The position numbers were made by a program, and so were the translations under genes. Positions 34,498 to 41,851 of a stretch of DNA of 64,000 nt are shown one piece after another. The stretch's first letter is position 1, and each line of letters begins with the position of its first letter. Where the stretch lies: positions 1,635,651 to 1,699,650 of the forward strand of contig NZ_LN913006.1 in assembly GCF_001487165.1 (NCBI RefSeq), read 5' to 3'. The notes under the pieces were generated by a model. The model was not told the DNA's origin. It did not search any database and worked only from the letters and a program-made list of their open reading frames with translations. This DNA comes from Blautia massiliensis (ex Durand et al. 2017) (GTDB lineage Bacteria > Bacillota > Clostridia > Lachnospirales > Lachnospiraceae).

Positions 34498-35862
34498 CTA
34501 ATATGGAATTTTGATAATAACCTGTGCGCCGCCAGTCTTTTTAGAATTGCTTAAAACAAGCTGCCCGCCATGTTGCTTGATAATGCTGCTTGTGATATAA
34601 AGTCCCATACCAAAGTGCATATTAGAAGTACGGCTTTTGTCGCCCATGAAAAACTGTTCCTGTGCATGATGTAGGGCCTCCGGTGTGAAGCCGCCTCCCT
34701 CGTCCGTTATAGATATATGTAAAAAGCAGTCCGTTTTTTGCACCGTTACATAAATTGTCCCCTGTGGTGGAGAATAGTCTAACGCATTGCTTATCACATT
34801 CATAATTGCCCGTTCCAACAGCAGCTTATCCGCCTTGAGTGTGCCCAGGTTAGCCCCCGTTTCCAGTTGCAGACAAATTCCTTTGGTAAGGCATAAAGAG
34901 CTTGCCTGCGCTTTAATCTGGCCCATGTAATCAGCTATATCAAATTTCTCCAAATGAAGCTGATACCCGGCGATTGTCCGGGAAATGTCAATTAACGCTT
35001 TAATATAAATGCCTATCTGTTCGGAGCTTTCAGTAATGTAACCCGCATATAGACGTTGTTCGTCGTCAAGCTCCGTTTCATTTATCAAATCAATATTTCC
35101 TTGAATGACGGTCAAAGGTGTTTTCAAATCGTGAGCGAGTGCTGCAATCTGTTCTCTCTGTAACTGTTCCGCGTTCCATTGCTTCTCTAAAGATATTTTC
35201 AGATTATCTTTCATATTTGCAAAAGAACAAAGTACGTCCTCAAATTCTTTGATTTTTGAATGTTCCACTTCAAAATCAAGATTTTGTTCTGCTACCTGCC
35301 TTGTCGCTTCAAAAAGCGGAGAGAGCTGCGTCCGCATATTTTTTGCAAACTTCGCTGTCAATATCACGCATACTGCAATACAGTTGATTGCTATAAAAAT
35401 ATAAAGCAGAATTTCCGGTGAGGGCAAATGCTCATAAAGCCATTCATTTGTAAACTGTGAACCTATGTAATATTGCAGCACTACATATTCATTTTTGCGG
35501 GTCACAAACAAATACTGTTTGTTGAGGTTTGAATTTATCTTCCCGGATATTGCGTATTCCATAGCCCGGTCCAAATCGTCGCCCTCTAAGGTCGTTTCCG
35601 TCACTTGATAGTTTTTATCCAGCACCAAATATTTACAGCCCATAGGAAGCTGCACATCTGCCAAATCCGGCGTTGCGGCAATAACAGGAGCAAGATCTTT
35701 TGTGCAGCGTTCTGAATAATCCGCATAGGTAATAAGCCCTGTACTGGTTCCAGCTAAAATAAGACTAAATGGTATTGCCACCGCACCTATTAGTCCAATC
35801 AACAGCATACATAAGAATTTCCAAAAAGACGCTTTCAGTGATGTTGTTTTTTTCATTCCCAT
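34498..35862 (-). CDS. Sensor histidine kinase (lantibiotic-sensing type)
   Basis: A 454-aa protein. One membrane segment near residues 14-36 and a second near 147-170 enclose an extracytoplasmic sensor of about 110 residues. A HAMP-like linker is followed by the phosphoacceptor box ALAHDLKTPLTVIQGNI, then the ATP-binding domain with N box (MNVISNALDYS), DEGGGFT and GMGLYITSSII. The arrangement and neighbours match NisK/SpaK/CprK-type kinases that sense lantibiotics. It overlaps the response regulator gene by 10 bp. Confidence 0.85.
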   Translation of the reverse strand: MGMKKTTSLKASFWKFLCMLLIGLIGAVAIPFSLILAGTSTGLITYADYSERCTKDLAPVIAATPDLADVQLPMGCKYLVLDKNYQVTETTLEGDDLDRAMEYAISGKINSNLNKQYLFVTRKNEYVVLQYYIGSQFTNEWLYEHLPSPEILLYIFIAINCIAVCVILTAKFAKNMRTQLSPLFEATRQVAEQNLDFEVEHSKIKEFEDVLCSFANMKDNLKISLEKQWNAEQLQREQIAALAHDLKTPLTVIQGNIDLINETELDDEQRLYAGYITESSEQIGIYIKALIDISRTIAGYQLHLEKFDIADYMGQIKAQASSLCLTKGICLQLETGANLGTLKADKLLLERAIMNVISNALDYSPPQGTIYVTVQKTDCFLHISITDEGGGFTPEALHHAQEQFFMGDKSRTSNMHFGMGLYITSSIIKQHGGQLVLSNSKKTGGAQVIIKIPY

Positions 35863-36512
35863 TTATACCCAATCCCCCAGACTGTCGCTATCGGCTGAAT
35901 ATCCAGTTTGTTCAATTTTGACCGGATATTCTTGATATGAGTAGAAATCGTAGAATTATCACTGTCGCCCTCTAAGCTGAAAACAGCTTCGTAAATCTGT
36001 TCTTTTGAAAATACCTGTCCTTTATTCCTTGCAAGATATTCACAAATCAGATATTCGCTTTTCGTTAAGGCAACAGGCGTGTTATCTACCCGTAATTCTT
36101 TTGCAGATAAATCAATTTTTATGCGGTCAAAGGTAATTGCGGTATGTCGTTCCCTACGTTCACGCCGTAAGTGGGCGTTTACTCTCGCCCGCAATTCTGC
36201 AATACGAAATGGTTTTGTCAGATAGTCGTCTGCTCCCAGACCAAGCCCAAATGTGATGTCATGCTCCATTGTCTTTGCTGTCAGAAAAAGAATAGGACAG
36301 TCTACAAGGGAACGAATTTTATCACAATAGGAAAAGCCGTCTACATCTGGCATCATAATATCCAGTATAATCAAGTCATATCTGTTCAGCTTATCAAGCG
36401 GTACCTGCGCGGCAGAGGTATAAGCGGTCACGAAATGCCCATCCTTTCGCAGCCCGTTTTTGACAAGCTCTAAAATAGCCCGTTCATCATCAATCATAAG
36501 GATCGCCGCCAT
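35853..36512 (-). CDS. OmpR/PhoB-family response regulator (lantibiotic-response type)
   Basis: A 219-aa protein. The receiver domain has the acidic pair in ILMIDDE, the phosphoacceptor Asp in LIILDIMMPDVDG and the conserved Lys in DDYLTKPF; the winged helix ends IATVWGIGYKWE. The ATG at 36512 has an AAGGAGG site 6 bases upstream. It probably activates the LanFEG operon upon lantibiotic sensing, as NisR, SpaR or C. difficile CprR do. It lies 61 bp after the lipoprotein gene. Confidence 0.88.
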   Translation of the reverse strand: MAAILMIDDERAILELVKNGLRKDGHFVTAYTSAAQVPLDKLNRYDLIILDIMMPDVDGFSYCDKIRSLVDCPILFLTAKTMEHDITFGLGLGADDYLTKPFRIAELRARVNAHLRRERRERHTAITFDRIKIDLSAKELRVDNTPVALTKSEYLICEYLARNKGQVFSKEQIYEAVFSLEGDSDNSTISTHIKNIRSKLNKLDIQPIATVWGIGYKWE

Positions 36513-36573
36513 ATTGTTGCCTCCTTTCGTTGTCCTTTTTAGTATAGCACAAGCTCCAAGGGCAGGAAAGTTG

Positions 36574-37389
36574 TCATTGTCGCTTTGCAATATAGTAGTT
36601 ATCATTTACATTGACCGCAACCGCTTCCGCTTTATCGGTTCCGTAAATCTCATAGACATCTGTGTAAAACCAAGACTCTCGCCCCTGTCCGCCATTTTTC
36701 CCGTACCAGTCAATCTTGCTTAAATCTTCTTTTGACAAAGGGATTTTCGTTTCTGTATCGAATGTAACACTTTCAGCGAGAATATCAATGTAGCTGCCTA
36801 ATTCATCATCTGATACCATATCAGACGTTACTTGATAAACCGTCCCGCCCCAAAGAAGCTGTGTCGCATTTTCTGGATTGACTTCAAAGCTGTCATTTAT
36901 AGATTCTTCTGTTTTCTTAAAATCAAAAACAGTATCGCTATCTTTGACATTTTCACTGATAACAGCTTTATGATACCCTCCGTTTACATCTACAATAAGA
37001 TAATCGTCTGCGTTAGGAGCCGCATATACATTGAGAAAAGGAATAATGTAAGCGGCTTCTGGTGCTTTCTCCGCCAAATCCGCTAAGGATTGAAAAGTTG
37101 CCGATTCAACATTTTCTTGCAGCAATATTTTTCCGTTCTCGTCTATGGCGGCAAGCTGCCGGATATATCCAATCCATTCTCCAAGCCCGCCATTTGATAC
37201 GGTATCTGCCAAAATGGTGTAATTGTTACCTTTATAGGAAAAACGTGTTACATTTTCCGTATTCAAATAGCATTGTTCCTTGCCACTGGAATATTCTTCG
37301 ATTCTGTCCTGTAAAGTACAGCCTGCAAGAGAAAAGCATAAAACAAAAGCAAACAGAAAGACGATAACCATTTTTCTATTTTTATTCAT
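36574..37389 (-). CDS. NisI/SpaI-like lantibiotic immunity lipoprotein
   Basis: A 271-aa protein. The signal peptide ends in a lipobox (SLAGC, Cys about 24). Two related domains follow: the first contains FSYKGNNYTILADTVSNGGLGEWIGYI, the second LLWGGTVYQVTSDMVSDDELGSYIDIL. The shared pattern (W/Y-x-G-x-x-Y-x-(I/V)-x-x-D-x-V-S) shows an internal duplication, as in NisI, whose two domains bind nisin outside the membrane. It overlaps the LanG-like gene by 8 bp. Ligand identity is unknown. Confidence 0.75.
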   Translation of the reverse strand: MNKNRKMVIVFLFAFVLCFSLAGCTLQDRIEEYSSGKEQCYLNTENVTRFSYKGNNYTILADTVSNGGLGEWIGYIRQLAAIDENGKILLQENVESATFQSLADLAEKAPEAAYIIPFLNVYAAPNADDYLIVDVNGGYHKAVISENVKDSDTVFDFKKTEESINDSFEVNPENATQLLWGGTVYQVTSDMVSDDELGSYIDILAESVTFDTETKIPLSKEDLSKIDWYGKNGGQGRESWFYTDVYEIYGTDKAEAVAVNVNDNYYIAKRQ

Positions 37390-38113
37390 AATTTTTCCGT
37401 CCTTCCCAATGAGAAAACCACAATAAGGTCAGCAACAAGCCACCTGTCGTTAATGCTGCAATCCATATTTTTTCCGTTCCATAGTTGAAAATTTGTCGGC
37501 TCAAAATATCCTGTACCCAATTCATAGACCATGCAAAGGGGATATACCGGGCTAGACCTTTCAGCTCAATATTGCTATATAAGATACATTGCAGACTTTC
37601 AAACACGCCCCAAAACAGGGATAACCCTAATCCAAATTTGAAGCTAAGGAACAGGTGCAAGATGTATATTATAAAATTACAAAAGGCCATCCCGGCGGCG
37701 GCTCCAATGAGCATTCCGAGCTGCACTGTATCAGCCATTCCCAAAAGATGTATGCCAATCACAAATAACAGGAACAGAAAGAACAATGCAAATACCCCCG
37801 AACCATAAAGATAAGTTAATTTTGCAAGCATATTTTTGTGTCTGTTTGGTACAGCAAGCAGCGTTTGGAAGTGTGAAGCCTTTTCTTCCAGTGCAACGTT
37901 CAGACCAACAATAACGCTTATCAACAACGGAAAAAACGTTGTAGTAATTTCCAATATCATTTTGAGCTTTTTACTGTCTGCGGTGCTGGCATACAGGGAA
38001 TAGTAAGCAAGAAATAACAATGCCCCCATAACGGGTACACAAAAATGAATAGCCCAAAACGATGTATGCTTCGTTTTTTCCTGTTCAGAACGAAGCGCAT
38101 AAATAAAACCCAT
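37382..38113 (-). CDS. Lantibiotic immunity ABC transporter permease, LanG type
   Basis: A 243-aa protein with about six membrane segments and the N-terminal charged stretch (LRSEQEKTKHTSFWAIHFCVPVMGA) typical of MutG/EpiG/SpaG permeases of the ABC-2 class. With the LanE and LanF partners it expels membrane-inserted lantibiotics. The order F-E-G and the short gaps (3 and 6 bp) mark one operon. Confidence 0.8.
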   Translation of the reverse strand: MGFIYALRSEQEKTKHTSFWAIHFCVPVMGALLFLAYYSLYASTADSKKLKMILEITTTFFPLLISVIVGLNVALEEKASHFQTLLAVPNRHKNMLAKLTYLYGSGVFALFFLFLLFVIGIHLLGMADTVQLGMLIGAAAGMAFCNFIIYILHLFLSFKFGLGLSLFWGVFESLQCILYSNIELKGLARYIPFAWSMNWVQDILSRQIFNYGTEKIWIAALTTGGLLLTLLWFSHWEGRKNYE

Positions 38114-38119
38114 TTCTGT

Positions 38120-38845
38120 CTACCTCCCTTTGGAAAAATCCTTTGCGTCGGCATAGGATAAAATAAGAAACAAGAGTATTGACAACAAAATGGAAATCAT
38201 AATGGCTATAGAAAATCCACAATTCCCCGCATAAGTTCCGTTCATTTCAATTCCCATAAGTGGCTCTGCCAGTTTTGCTGCCCAACAATACGGTACAAAC
38301 CACCATGCTATTGTATTTCCTAATGCGGTAGCAGTAGATAGGACAATCCCAAGTATTGTATTTAACACAATCGGCACAAACATTCCCGTTTTGCGTGCTA
38401 AGTACAGACACAAAGGGATTTGCCAGACAGACGCAAGGATAATTCCGATACTTCCTGTAATGCTGTGTAAAAGAGAATATACTGCCGTTACCGGAGCAAT
38501 GATATTACTGATAGAAATAAGCAATGCTAAAAATATCGCTGAAACAAGCAGTTTTTCGACTAAGATAATGCACTTAGCAAATTCAAATCTCGAAAGGTTT
38601 ACAGGCATAGAAAATACCGAATAGTATTTTCCGGCGTTTTCTTCTTTTCCGTGTGACAAAGAACACAAAATTGCGATTGCTCCCGGAAGCAAGAACGCAT
38701 ACCACCAGTAAAGCGTCATGTACTGATACCCCATATATCCACCCATAATCCATGCAAAAATAGCCGTAATTAGCGGAACAATGAAAATCAGTTTGTTCGA
38801 TATTGTCCTCTTGAATTTCAAATGTTCTGATTTTAGATAGTCCAT
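38120..38845 (-). CDS. Lantibiotic immunity ABC transporter permease, LanE type
   Basis: A 241-aa protein with six predicted membrane helices. MDYLKSEHLKFKRTISNKLIF is the amphipathic start of LanE/MutE permeases (substrate-facing ABC-2 type), and FSMPVNLSRFEFAKCII is a conserved cytoplasmic loop with an E-loop-like acidic residue. It pairs with LanG to form the membrane part of the transporter. Confidence 0.8.
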   Translation of the reverse strand: MDYLKSEHLKFKRTISNKLIFIVPLITAIFAWIMGGYMGYQYMTLYWWYAFLLPGAIAILCSLSHGKEENAGKYYSVFSMPVNLSRFEFAKCIILVEKLLVSAIFLALLISISNIIAPVTAVYSLLHSITGSIGIILASVWQIPLCLYLARKTGMFVPIVLNTILGIVLSTATALGNTIAWWFVPYCWAAKLAEPLMGIEMNGTYAGNCGFSIAIMISILLSILLFLILSYADAKDFSKGR

Positions 38846-38848
38846 GCC

Positions 38849-39550
38849 TTAACCCTCCCTGTGATTGCTTTTTACAACGTCCATAAAAAGCTGTTCCAAA
38901 TTTTCGTTTGCATTAAGTTTCCCCTCATAGCCTAAGACACCGCCCGCAATAATGCCGATGTGGTCAGCGGTCTGTTGTACCTCGGAGAGAATATGACTTG
39001 ATAAAATAACGGTAATACCCTTTGCAGGAAAGGAACGGATAAGCTCTCTAAGTTCTTCAATCCCAATCGGGTCAAGCCCGTTGGTTGGTTCATCAAGTAT
39101 GAGCAGCTTCGGGTTGTTTAGTAATGCAACTGCAATTCCAAGACGCTGTTTCATACCAAGAGAAAACTGTCCGGCTCTTTTCTTGCCTGTTTCCGTCAGC
39201 CGGACGATTTGCAGCACTTCGTCAATCCGCTTATCTGTCAGTCCTAAAATAGTAGTCCTTACTTTCAGATTTTCATAGGCGGTCAAATTTTCATAAAGCG
39301 GCGGCATTTCAATTAACGCTCCAATATGGTTTAAGTCGCTGCGTTTCCATGCGTGGCCGTCAAACTCAATACTCCCAGATGTGGGTCTCAAAATACCTGT
39401 TATCATTTTGAGTGTTGTAGATTTTCCGGCTCCATTTGGTCCTAACAATCCATAGACGGAATTTCTTTCAATGTTCAGCGATATGTTATTTACGGCTGTC
39501 TGCCCGTTGAACGATTTGCAGAGATTTGTTGTTTTCAAGATTATACTCAT
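38849..39550 (-). CDS. Lantibiotic immunity ABC transporter ATPase, LanF type
   Basis: A 233-aa ABC ATPase. Walker A is GPNGAGKST, the Q-loop region LIEMPPLYENLTAYENL carries Glu in place of Gln (the E-loop variant that marks LanF proteins), the signature is FSLGMKQRLGIA, Walker B is LLILDEPTNGLDP and the H-loop ILSSHILSE. It is the first gene of the operon. Its promoter should lie at 39551-39720, but no -35/-10 pair stands out, as expected for an activator-dependent promoter. Confidence 0.9.
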   Translation of the reverse strand: MSIILKTTNLCKSFNGQTAVNNISLNIERNSVYGLLGPNGAGKSTTLKMITGILRPTSGSIEFDGHAWKRSDLNHIGALIEMPPLYENLTAYENLKVRTTILGLTDKRIDEVLQIVRLTETGKKRAGQFSLGMKQRLGIAVALLNNPKLLILDEPTNGLDPIGIEELRELIRSFPAKGITVILSSHILSEVQQTADHIGIIAGGVLGYEGKLNANENLEQLFMDVVKSNHREG

Positions 39551-39729
39551 ATTTTGTACTGTCCTTTCTTTTGATTATGCTAAAAGGATAGCTACAAATT
39601 TTGAAGATTTAATAAAGAAAATAGAATTTCCCTGAATACATAATGAGAAATATTGGGGTCAATGATAGGAAATATATAGACACATCCAAGAAGAGAGGGG
39701 AACAGTAAAATGTAACTGGGTGAATGAAT

Positions 39730-40148
39730 ATGGCAAAAAGACCAAGACATAAAATAGACTTTAGCCCTTATGGGGCAGCAATCAAAACAGCGAGGACAGG
39801 ACAGAAAGAGTCCCGCAATAAGGTAGGTAACGAAATTATCTTTCTCCCCGTTATCTCGCTAATATCGAGAATAACGGGCAACATCCGAGCCTTCAAATCT
39901 TTTTTGAACTTATGCTTCGTTACAATATATCCGTAGACCAGTTTCTTTTAGATACGCCCACCGGAAAAGATACAAAGTGGCGGCAGCTTGACGCTCTCCT
40001 TGATGATATACATTTCTGGAAAAACTGCTTTTTCACATCTGCTCCAAACAGCATACCGTACCCCAATTCGCTGATACGCCCAAGTCCCACACGGAAATTG
40101 AAGTTATTGCAACTATATGTCGCCAAACGAATTCGAACGAGTGTATGA
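39730..40148 (+). pseudogene. XRE-family regulator, broken by a frameshift
   Basis: The first frame encodes MAKRPRHKIDFSPYGAAIKTA...NKVGNE, the N terminus of XRE regulators common in Tn916-like elements. After the run CTCCCC near 39843-39848 the match continues in another frame (RYLANIENNGQHPSLQIFFEL, then NISVDQFLLD and WRQLDALLDD). Adding one C to the run restores one frame. After about 40010 the sequence no longer matches the family. It is opposite in strand to the immunity operon and may once have controlled the element. Confidence 0.65.
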
Positions 40149-40180
40149 AAGAACGCACACTGAGGCTGAGCTTCTGGCAG

Positions 40181-40211
40181 GTTAAAATGGGGAGAAATTT
40201 CTCATTTTAAC
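40181..40211. repeat. Inverted repeat
   Basis: GTTAAAATG and CATTTTAAC, with GAGAAA/TTTCTC continuing after a two-base bulge, form a stem of about 15 bp in otherwise gene-free sequence (40150-40304). No clear T tract follows. Confidence 0.4.
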
Positions 40212-40304
40212 TTGTACTAAATCTTGACATAGGACCATAATATATCCCCAGATCCAGAAATATTGATTTTCTTGCATATCATCAATTTCTCTTTTTGCTT
40301 TACT

Positions 40305-40544
40305 TCAGGCTTTTTGAATTTCCAGCTCAGCACGTTTCTTTTCGTTACAGGCTTTGGATTCTGCCTGTTCCATCTTTTTCTCTGTTTCTTTTTGTTTCTT
40401 CTGTGCTTTGTCTACTGCCTCAACAGATGATTTATTTACCTGTATCTGTAATTTAGAGTTCTGGTCCCGAACGTCTTTTATTTCTTCTTCGAGCAGCTCT
40501 TGCTCGCTTCTGCTCTTCAAACCGTTTCTGTTCCTCAAAGCCAC
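40305..40544 (-). pseudogene. Coiled-coil remnant of a mobile-element protein
   Basis: A 79-residue frame, rich in Gln, Lys and Glu (SSVEAVDKAQKKQKETEKKMEQAESKACNEKKRAELE), lacking a ribosome site. It looks like the C-terminal coiled coil of a larger protein, as seen in Mob/relaxase or replication proteins. A neighbouring frame upstream carries a similar charged stretch (FEEQKRARAARRRNK), which suggests a frameshift. The parent family is not identified. Confidence 0.35.
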
Positions 40545-40559
40545 ATAATGATAGGCACA

Positions 40560-40784
40560 CTAGCAACTTCCAGTAAACTGAATAGCTCTCATTTCTTCTA
40601 TAAAGGAATCTACACTGAAATAATATCCGTCATCTTCCTGCACCAGACAAAGTGCCTGATAACCTGATATCACAATATTCAACGCAATATCCTGATTGTC
40701 CACCAGAAAAATATAGGTCTGTGCTGTCCCTTCTGGATTGGTTTCCATATAATGCTTCAAAAACTTCCTGTTCAAACTTATCAC
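40560..40784 (-). CDS. Small hypothetical protein of the element
   Basis: A 74-aa frame with an AAGGAAGTGA sequence just before the ATG. It reads as a compact protein (YIFLVDNQDIALNIVISGYQALCLVQEDDGYYFSVDSFIEEMRAI). I do not recognise the family. It lies between the coiled-coil remnant and the tnpV pseudogene. Confidence 0.45.
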   Translation of the reverse strand: MISLNRKFLKHYMETNPEGTAQTYIFLVDNQDIALNIVISGYQALCLVQEDDGYYFSVDSFIEEMRAIQFTGSC

Positions 40785-40800
40785 TTCCTTTCAGGCAAAG

Positions 40801-40840
40801 AAAAAGACGCAAGCCATATTTCTATGACTCACGCCTTTCT
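40801..40840 (-). terminator. Terminator hairpin after tnpV, repeated at 51072-51110
   Basis: On the minus strand GGCGTGAGTCATA and TATGGCTTGCGTC pair with several G-U wobbles and run into TTTTTCTTT. The same hairpin, with few changes, is present at 51072-51110. Confidence 0.6.
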
Positions 40841-40913
40841 CTGCACTTATTTACTTTACAATGCCTATTAGTTCCAATTCGCTACGCACTGCGTATCCTT
40901 TTAGAACTTACAT

Positions 40914-41266
40914 TTATACATAAATCAATTCCTTGAGAATAATCTCTTCCGCAATCGCTTTGTGTTGATTAGCAGCTCTTACCCATGCCATTTAATCTGC
41001 TTTTTTATCCGGCAGTGGTTCTTTTTCTTCCAACTGTTTCAGAATCATTTCTTCCCGTTCTCTGGCTGCCTTGTCCACTTCCAGAAGATGCTTTCCAATC
41101 GTATCCTGCAGAAGCATCACCTGATACGTTGAATTTCGATGGTTCTTCAGATAATCTCTGCGAAGAAAACCATACTTGCCAAGTTGCTCCATCTGCTCAC
41201 CGGATTTATAGGTGAGATTCGGGATCAGATATCCATTTACATTTGTATACGTTATATAAATAGGAC
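40914..41266 (-). pseudogene. tnpV: tnpV-like transposon gene with an in-frame stop
   Basis: The reading frame gives ITYTNVNGYLIPNL, LGKYGFLRRDYLKNHRNSTYQ, LLEVDKAAREREEMIL and, after an in-frame TAA at about 40992, continues in the same frame with MAWVRAANQHKAIAEE and ELIYV before its natural stop. This is the end-to-end layout of TnpV proteins from Tn4451-type elements. The N-terminal start codon is also not evident. A single nonsense change thus splits the gene. Confidence 0.65.
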
Positions 41267-41300
41267 ATTCGCAATCCGCTTTCGCTACTTGCTCATGAAC
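41175..41300 (+). repeat. Direct repeat copy 1 (tnpV 5' part)
   Basis: About 126 bp that match 51249-51374 with about five differences. It covers the start of tnpV and 50 bp upstream of it. A linked match is the hairpin at 40801-40840. Confidence 0.8.
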
Positions 41301-41328
41301 GCAGTTGCTTCGCTTCCTGCATTCATTT

Positions 41329-41339
41329 TATTAGCACTC
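41329..41339 (-). repeat. Inverted partial copy of the attachment core
   Basis: The minus strand reads GAGTGCTAATA, identical to 11 bases of the 19-bp end repeat but in the opposite orientation, 156 bp inside the right end. Sequence from 41340 to 41494 contains TTTACGACA twice but no gene. Confidence 0.4.
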
Positions 41340-41494
41340 TCCATTTCTCATCATTTTTTGACCACAAATTTACGACATTTACGACAAATCTGACACTGCT
41401 TTACAATACCAGACAAAATGACTAATGCCCCGGAAATCCTGTAAAACAGGCACTTCCGGGATACACAAGACAGGACAAAAATCGACTTCCATTA

Positions 41495-41513
41495 TCAAGA
41501 GGTGAGTGCTAAT
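41495..41513 (+). repeat. Right attachment-site repeat (attR core)
   Basis: A 19-bp sequence identical to 31177-31195, same orientation. It marks the right boundary of the integrated element. Confidence 0.65.
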
Positions 41514-41565
41514 TTTTTTACAAAGAATTTCGCCCGTAAAATGAAAAACTAATTTTCATCTTTAG

Positions 41566-41643
41566 CCCTTTATGTTCTTTTGTTGGAAGGTGTTTCTTTA
41601 CGAGCTCAAGTTTCAACTCCTTACTATACTGTTTCCTAGACAT
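41566..41643 (-). pseudogene. IS3-family transposase OrfA, N-terminal fragment
   Basis: From ATG at 41643 the frame reads MSRKQYSKELKLELVKKHL, the start of the HTH domain of IS3/IS150-type OrfA proteins, then departs after about 26 codons close to the attR repeat. An AGGAG site precedes the ATG. The remainder of the insertion sequence is absent; 41644-41850 holds only its AT-rich left flank. Confidence 0.6.
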
Positions 41644-41851
41644 AAAAATATGCTCCTCATATGATAGATTTTTGGATATTTCCATTGTCTACCATATGGG
41701 GAGTATATCAATCCAACGGTTTTCAGTGCTTTTTTCATATTACTTTATTGAATATCCCTCATTCTGCCTATATAAGTGAAACTTAGCGAAACTTAAATTA
41801 AATCTCTTTCAGACAATTCAATTTGGATATTCACCAACTGTGGATTATTTC

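Larger units (their letters stand above)
31177..41513. mobile_element. Tn916-like integrated element carrying lantibiotic-immunity genes
   Basis: Identical 19-bp direct repeats (31177-31195 and 41495-41513, beginning TCAAGAGGTGAGTGCTAAT) bound a 10.3-kb segment. The integrase gene is immediately inside the left end. Integrase, excisionase, an Orf8-like HTH protein and an Orf7-like sigma factor follow the order of the regulatory/recombination module of Tn916-family elements. No conjugation genes (relaxase, coupling protein, secretion channel) remain, so it is either a mobilisable element or a remnant. The cargo is a two-component system, a NisI-like lipoprotein and LanFEG-type transporter genes. 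Right-end genes are broken. Confidence 0.7.

Noticed and set aside
41495-41513. A second complete CIRCE operator at the right end
   Set aside because: Only one arm is present; the facing arm is absent, so it is better read as the attachment repeat.
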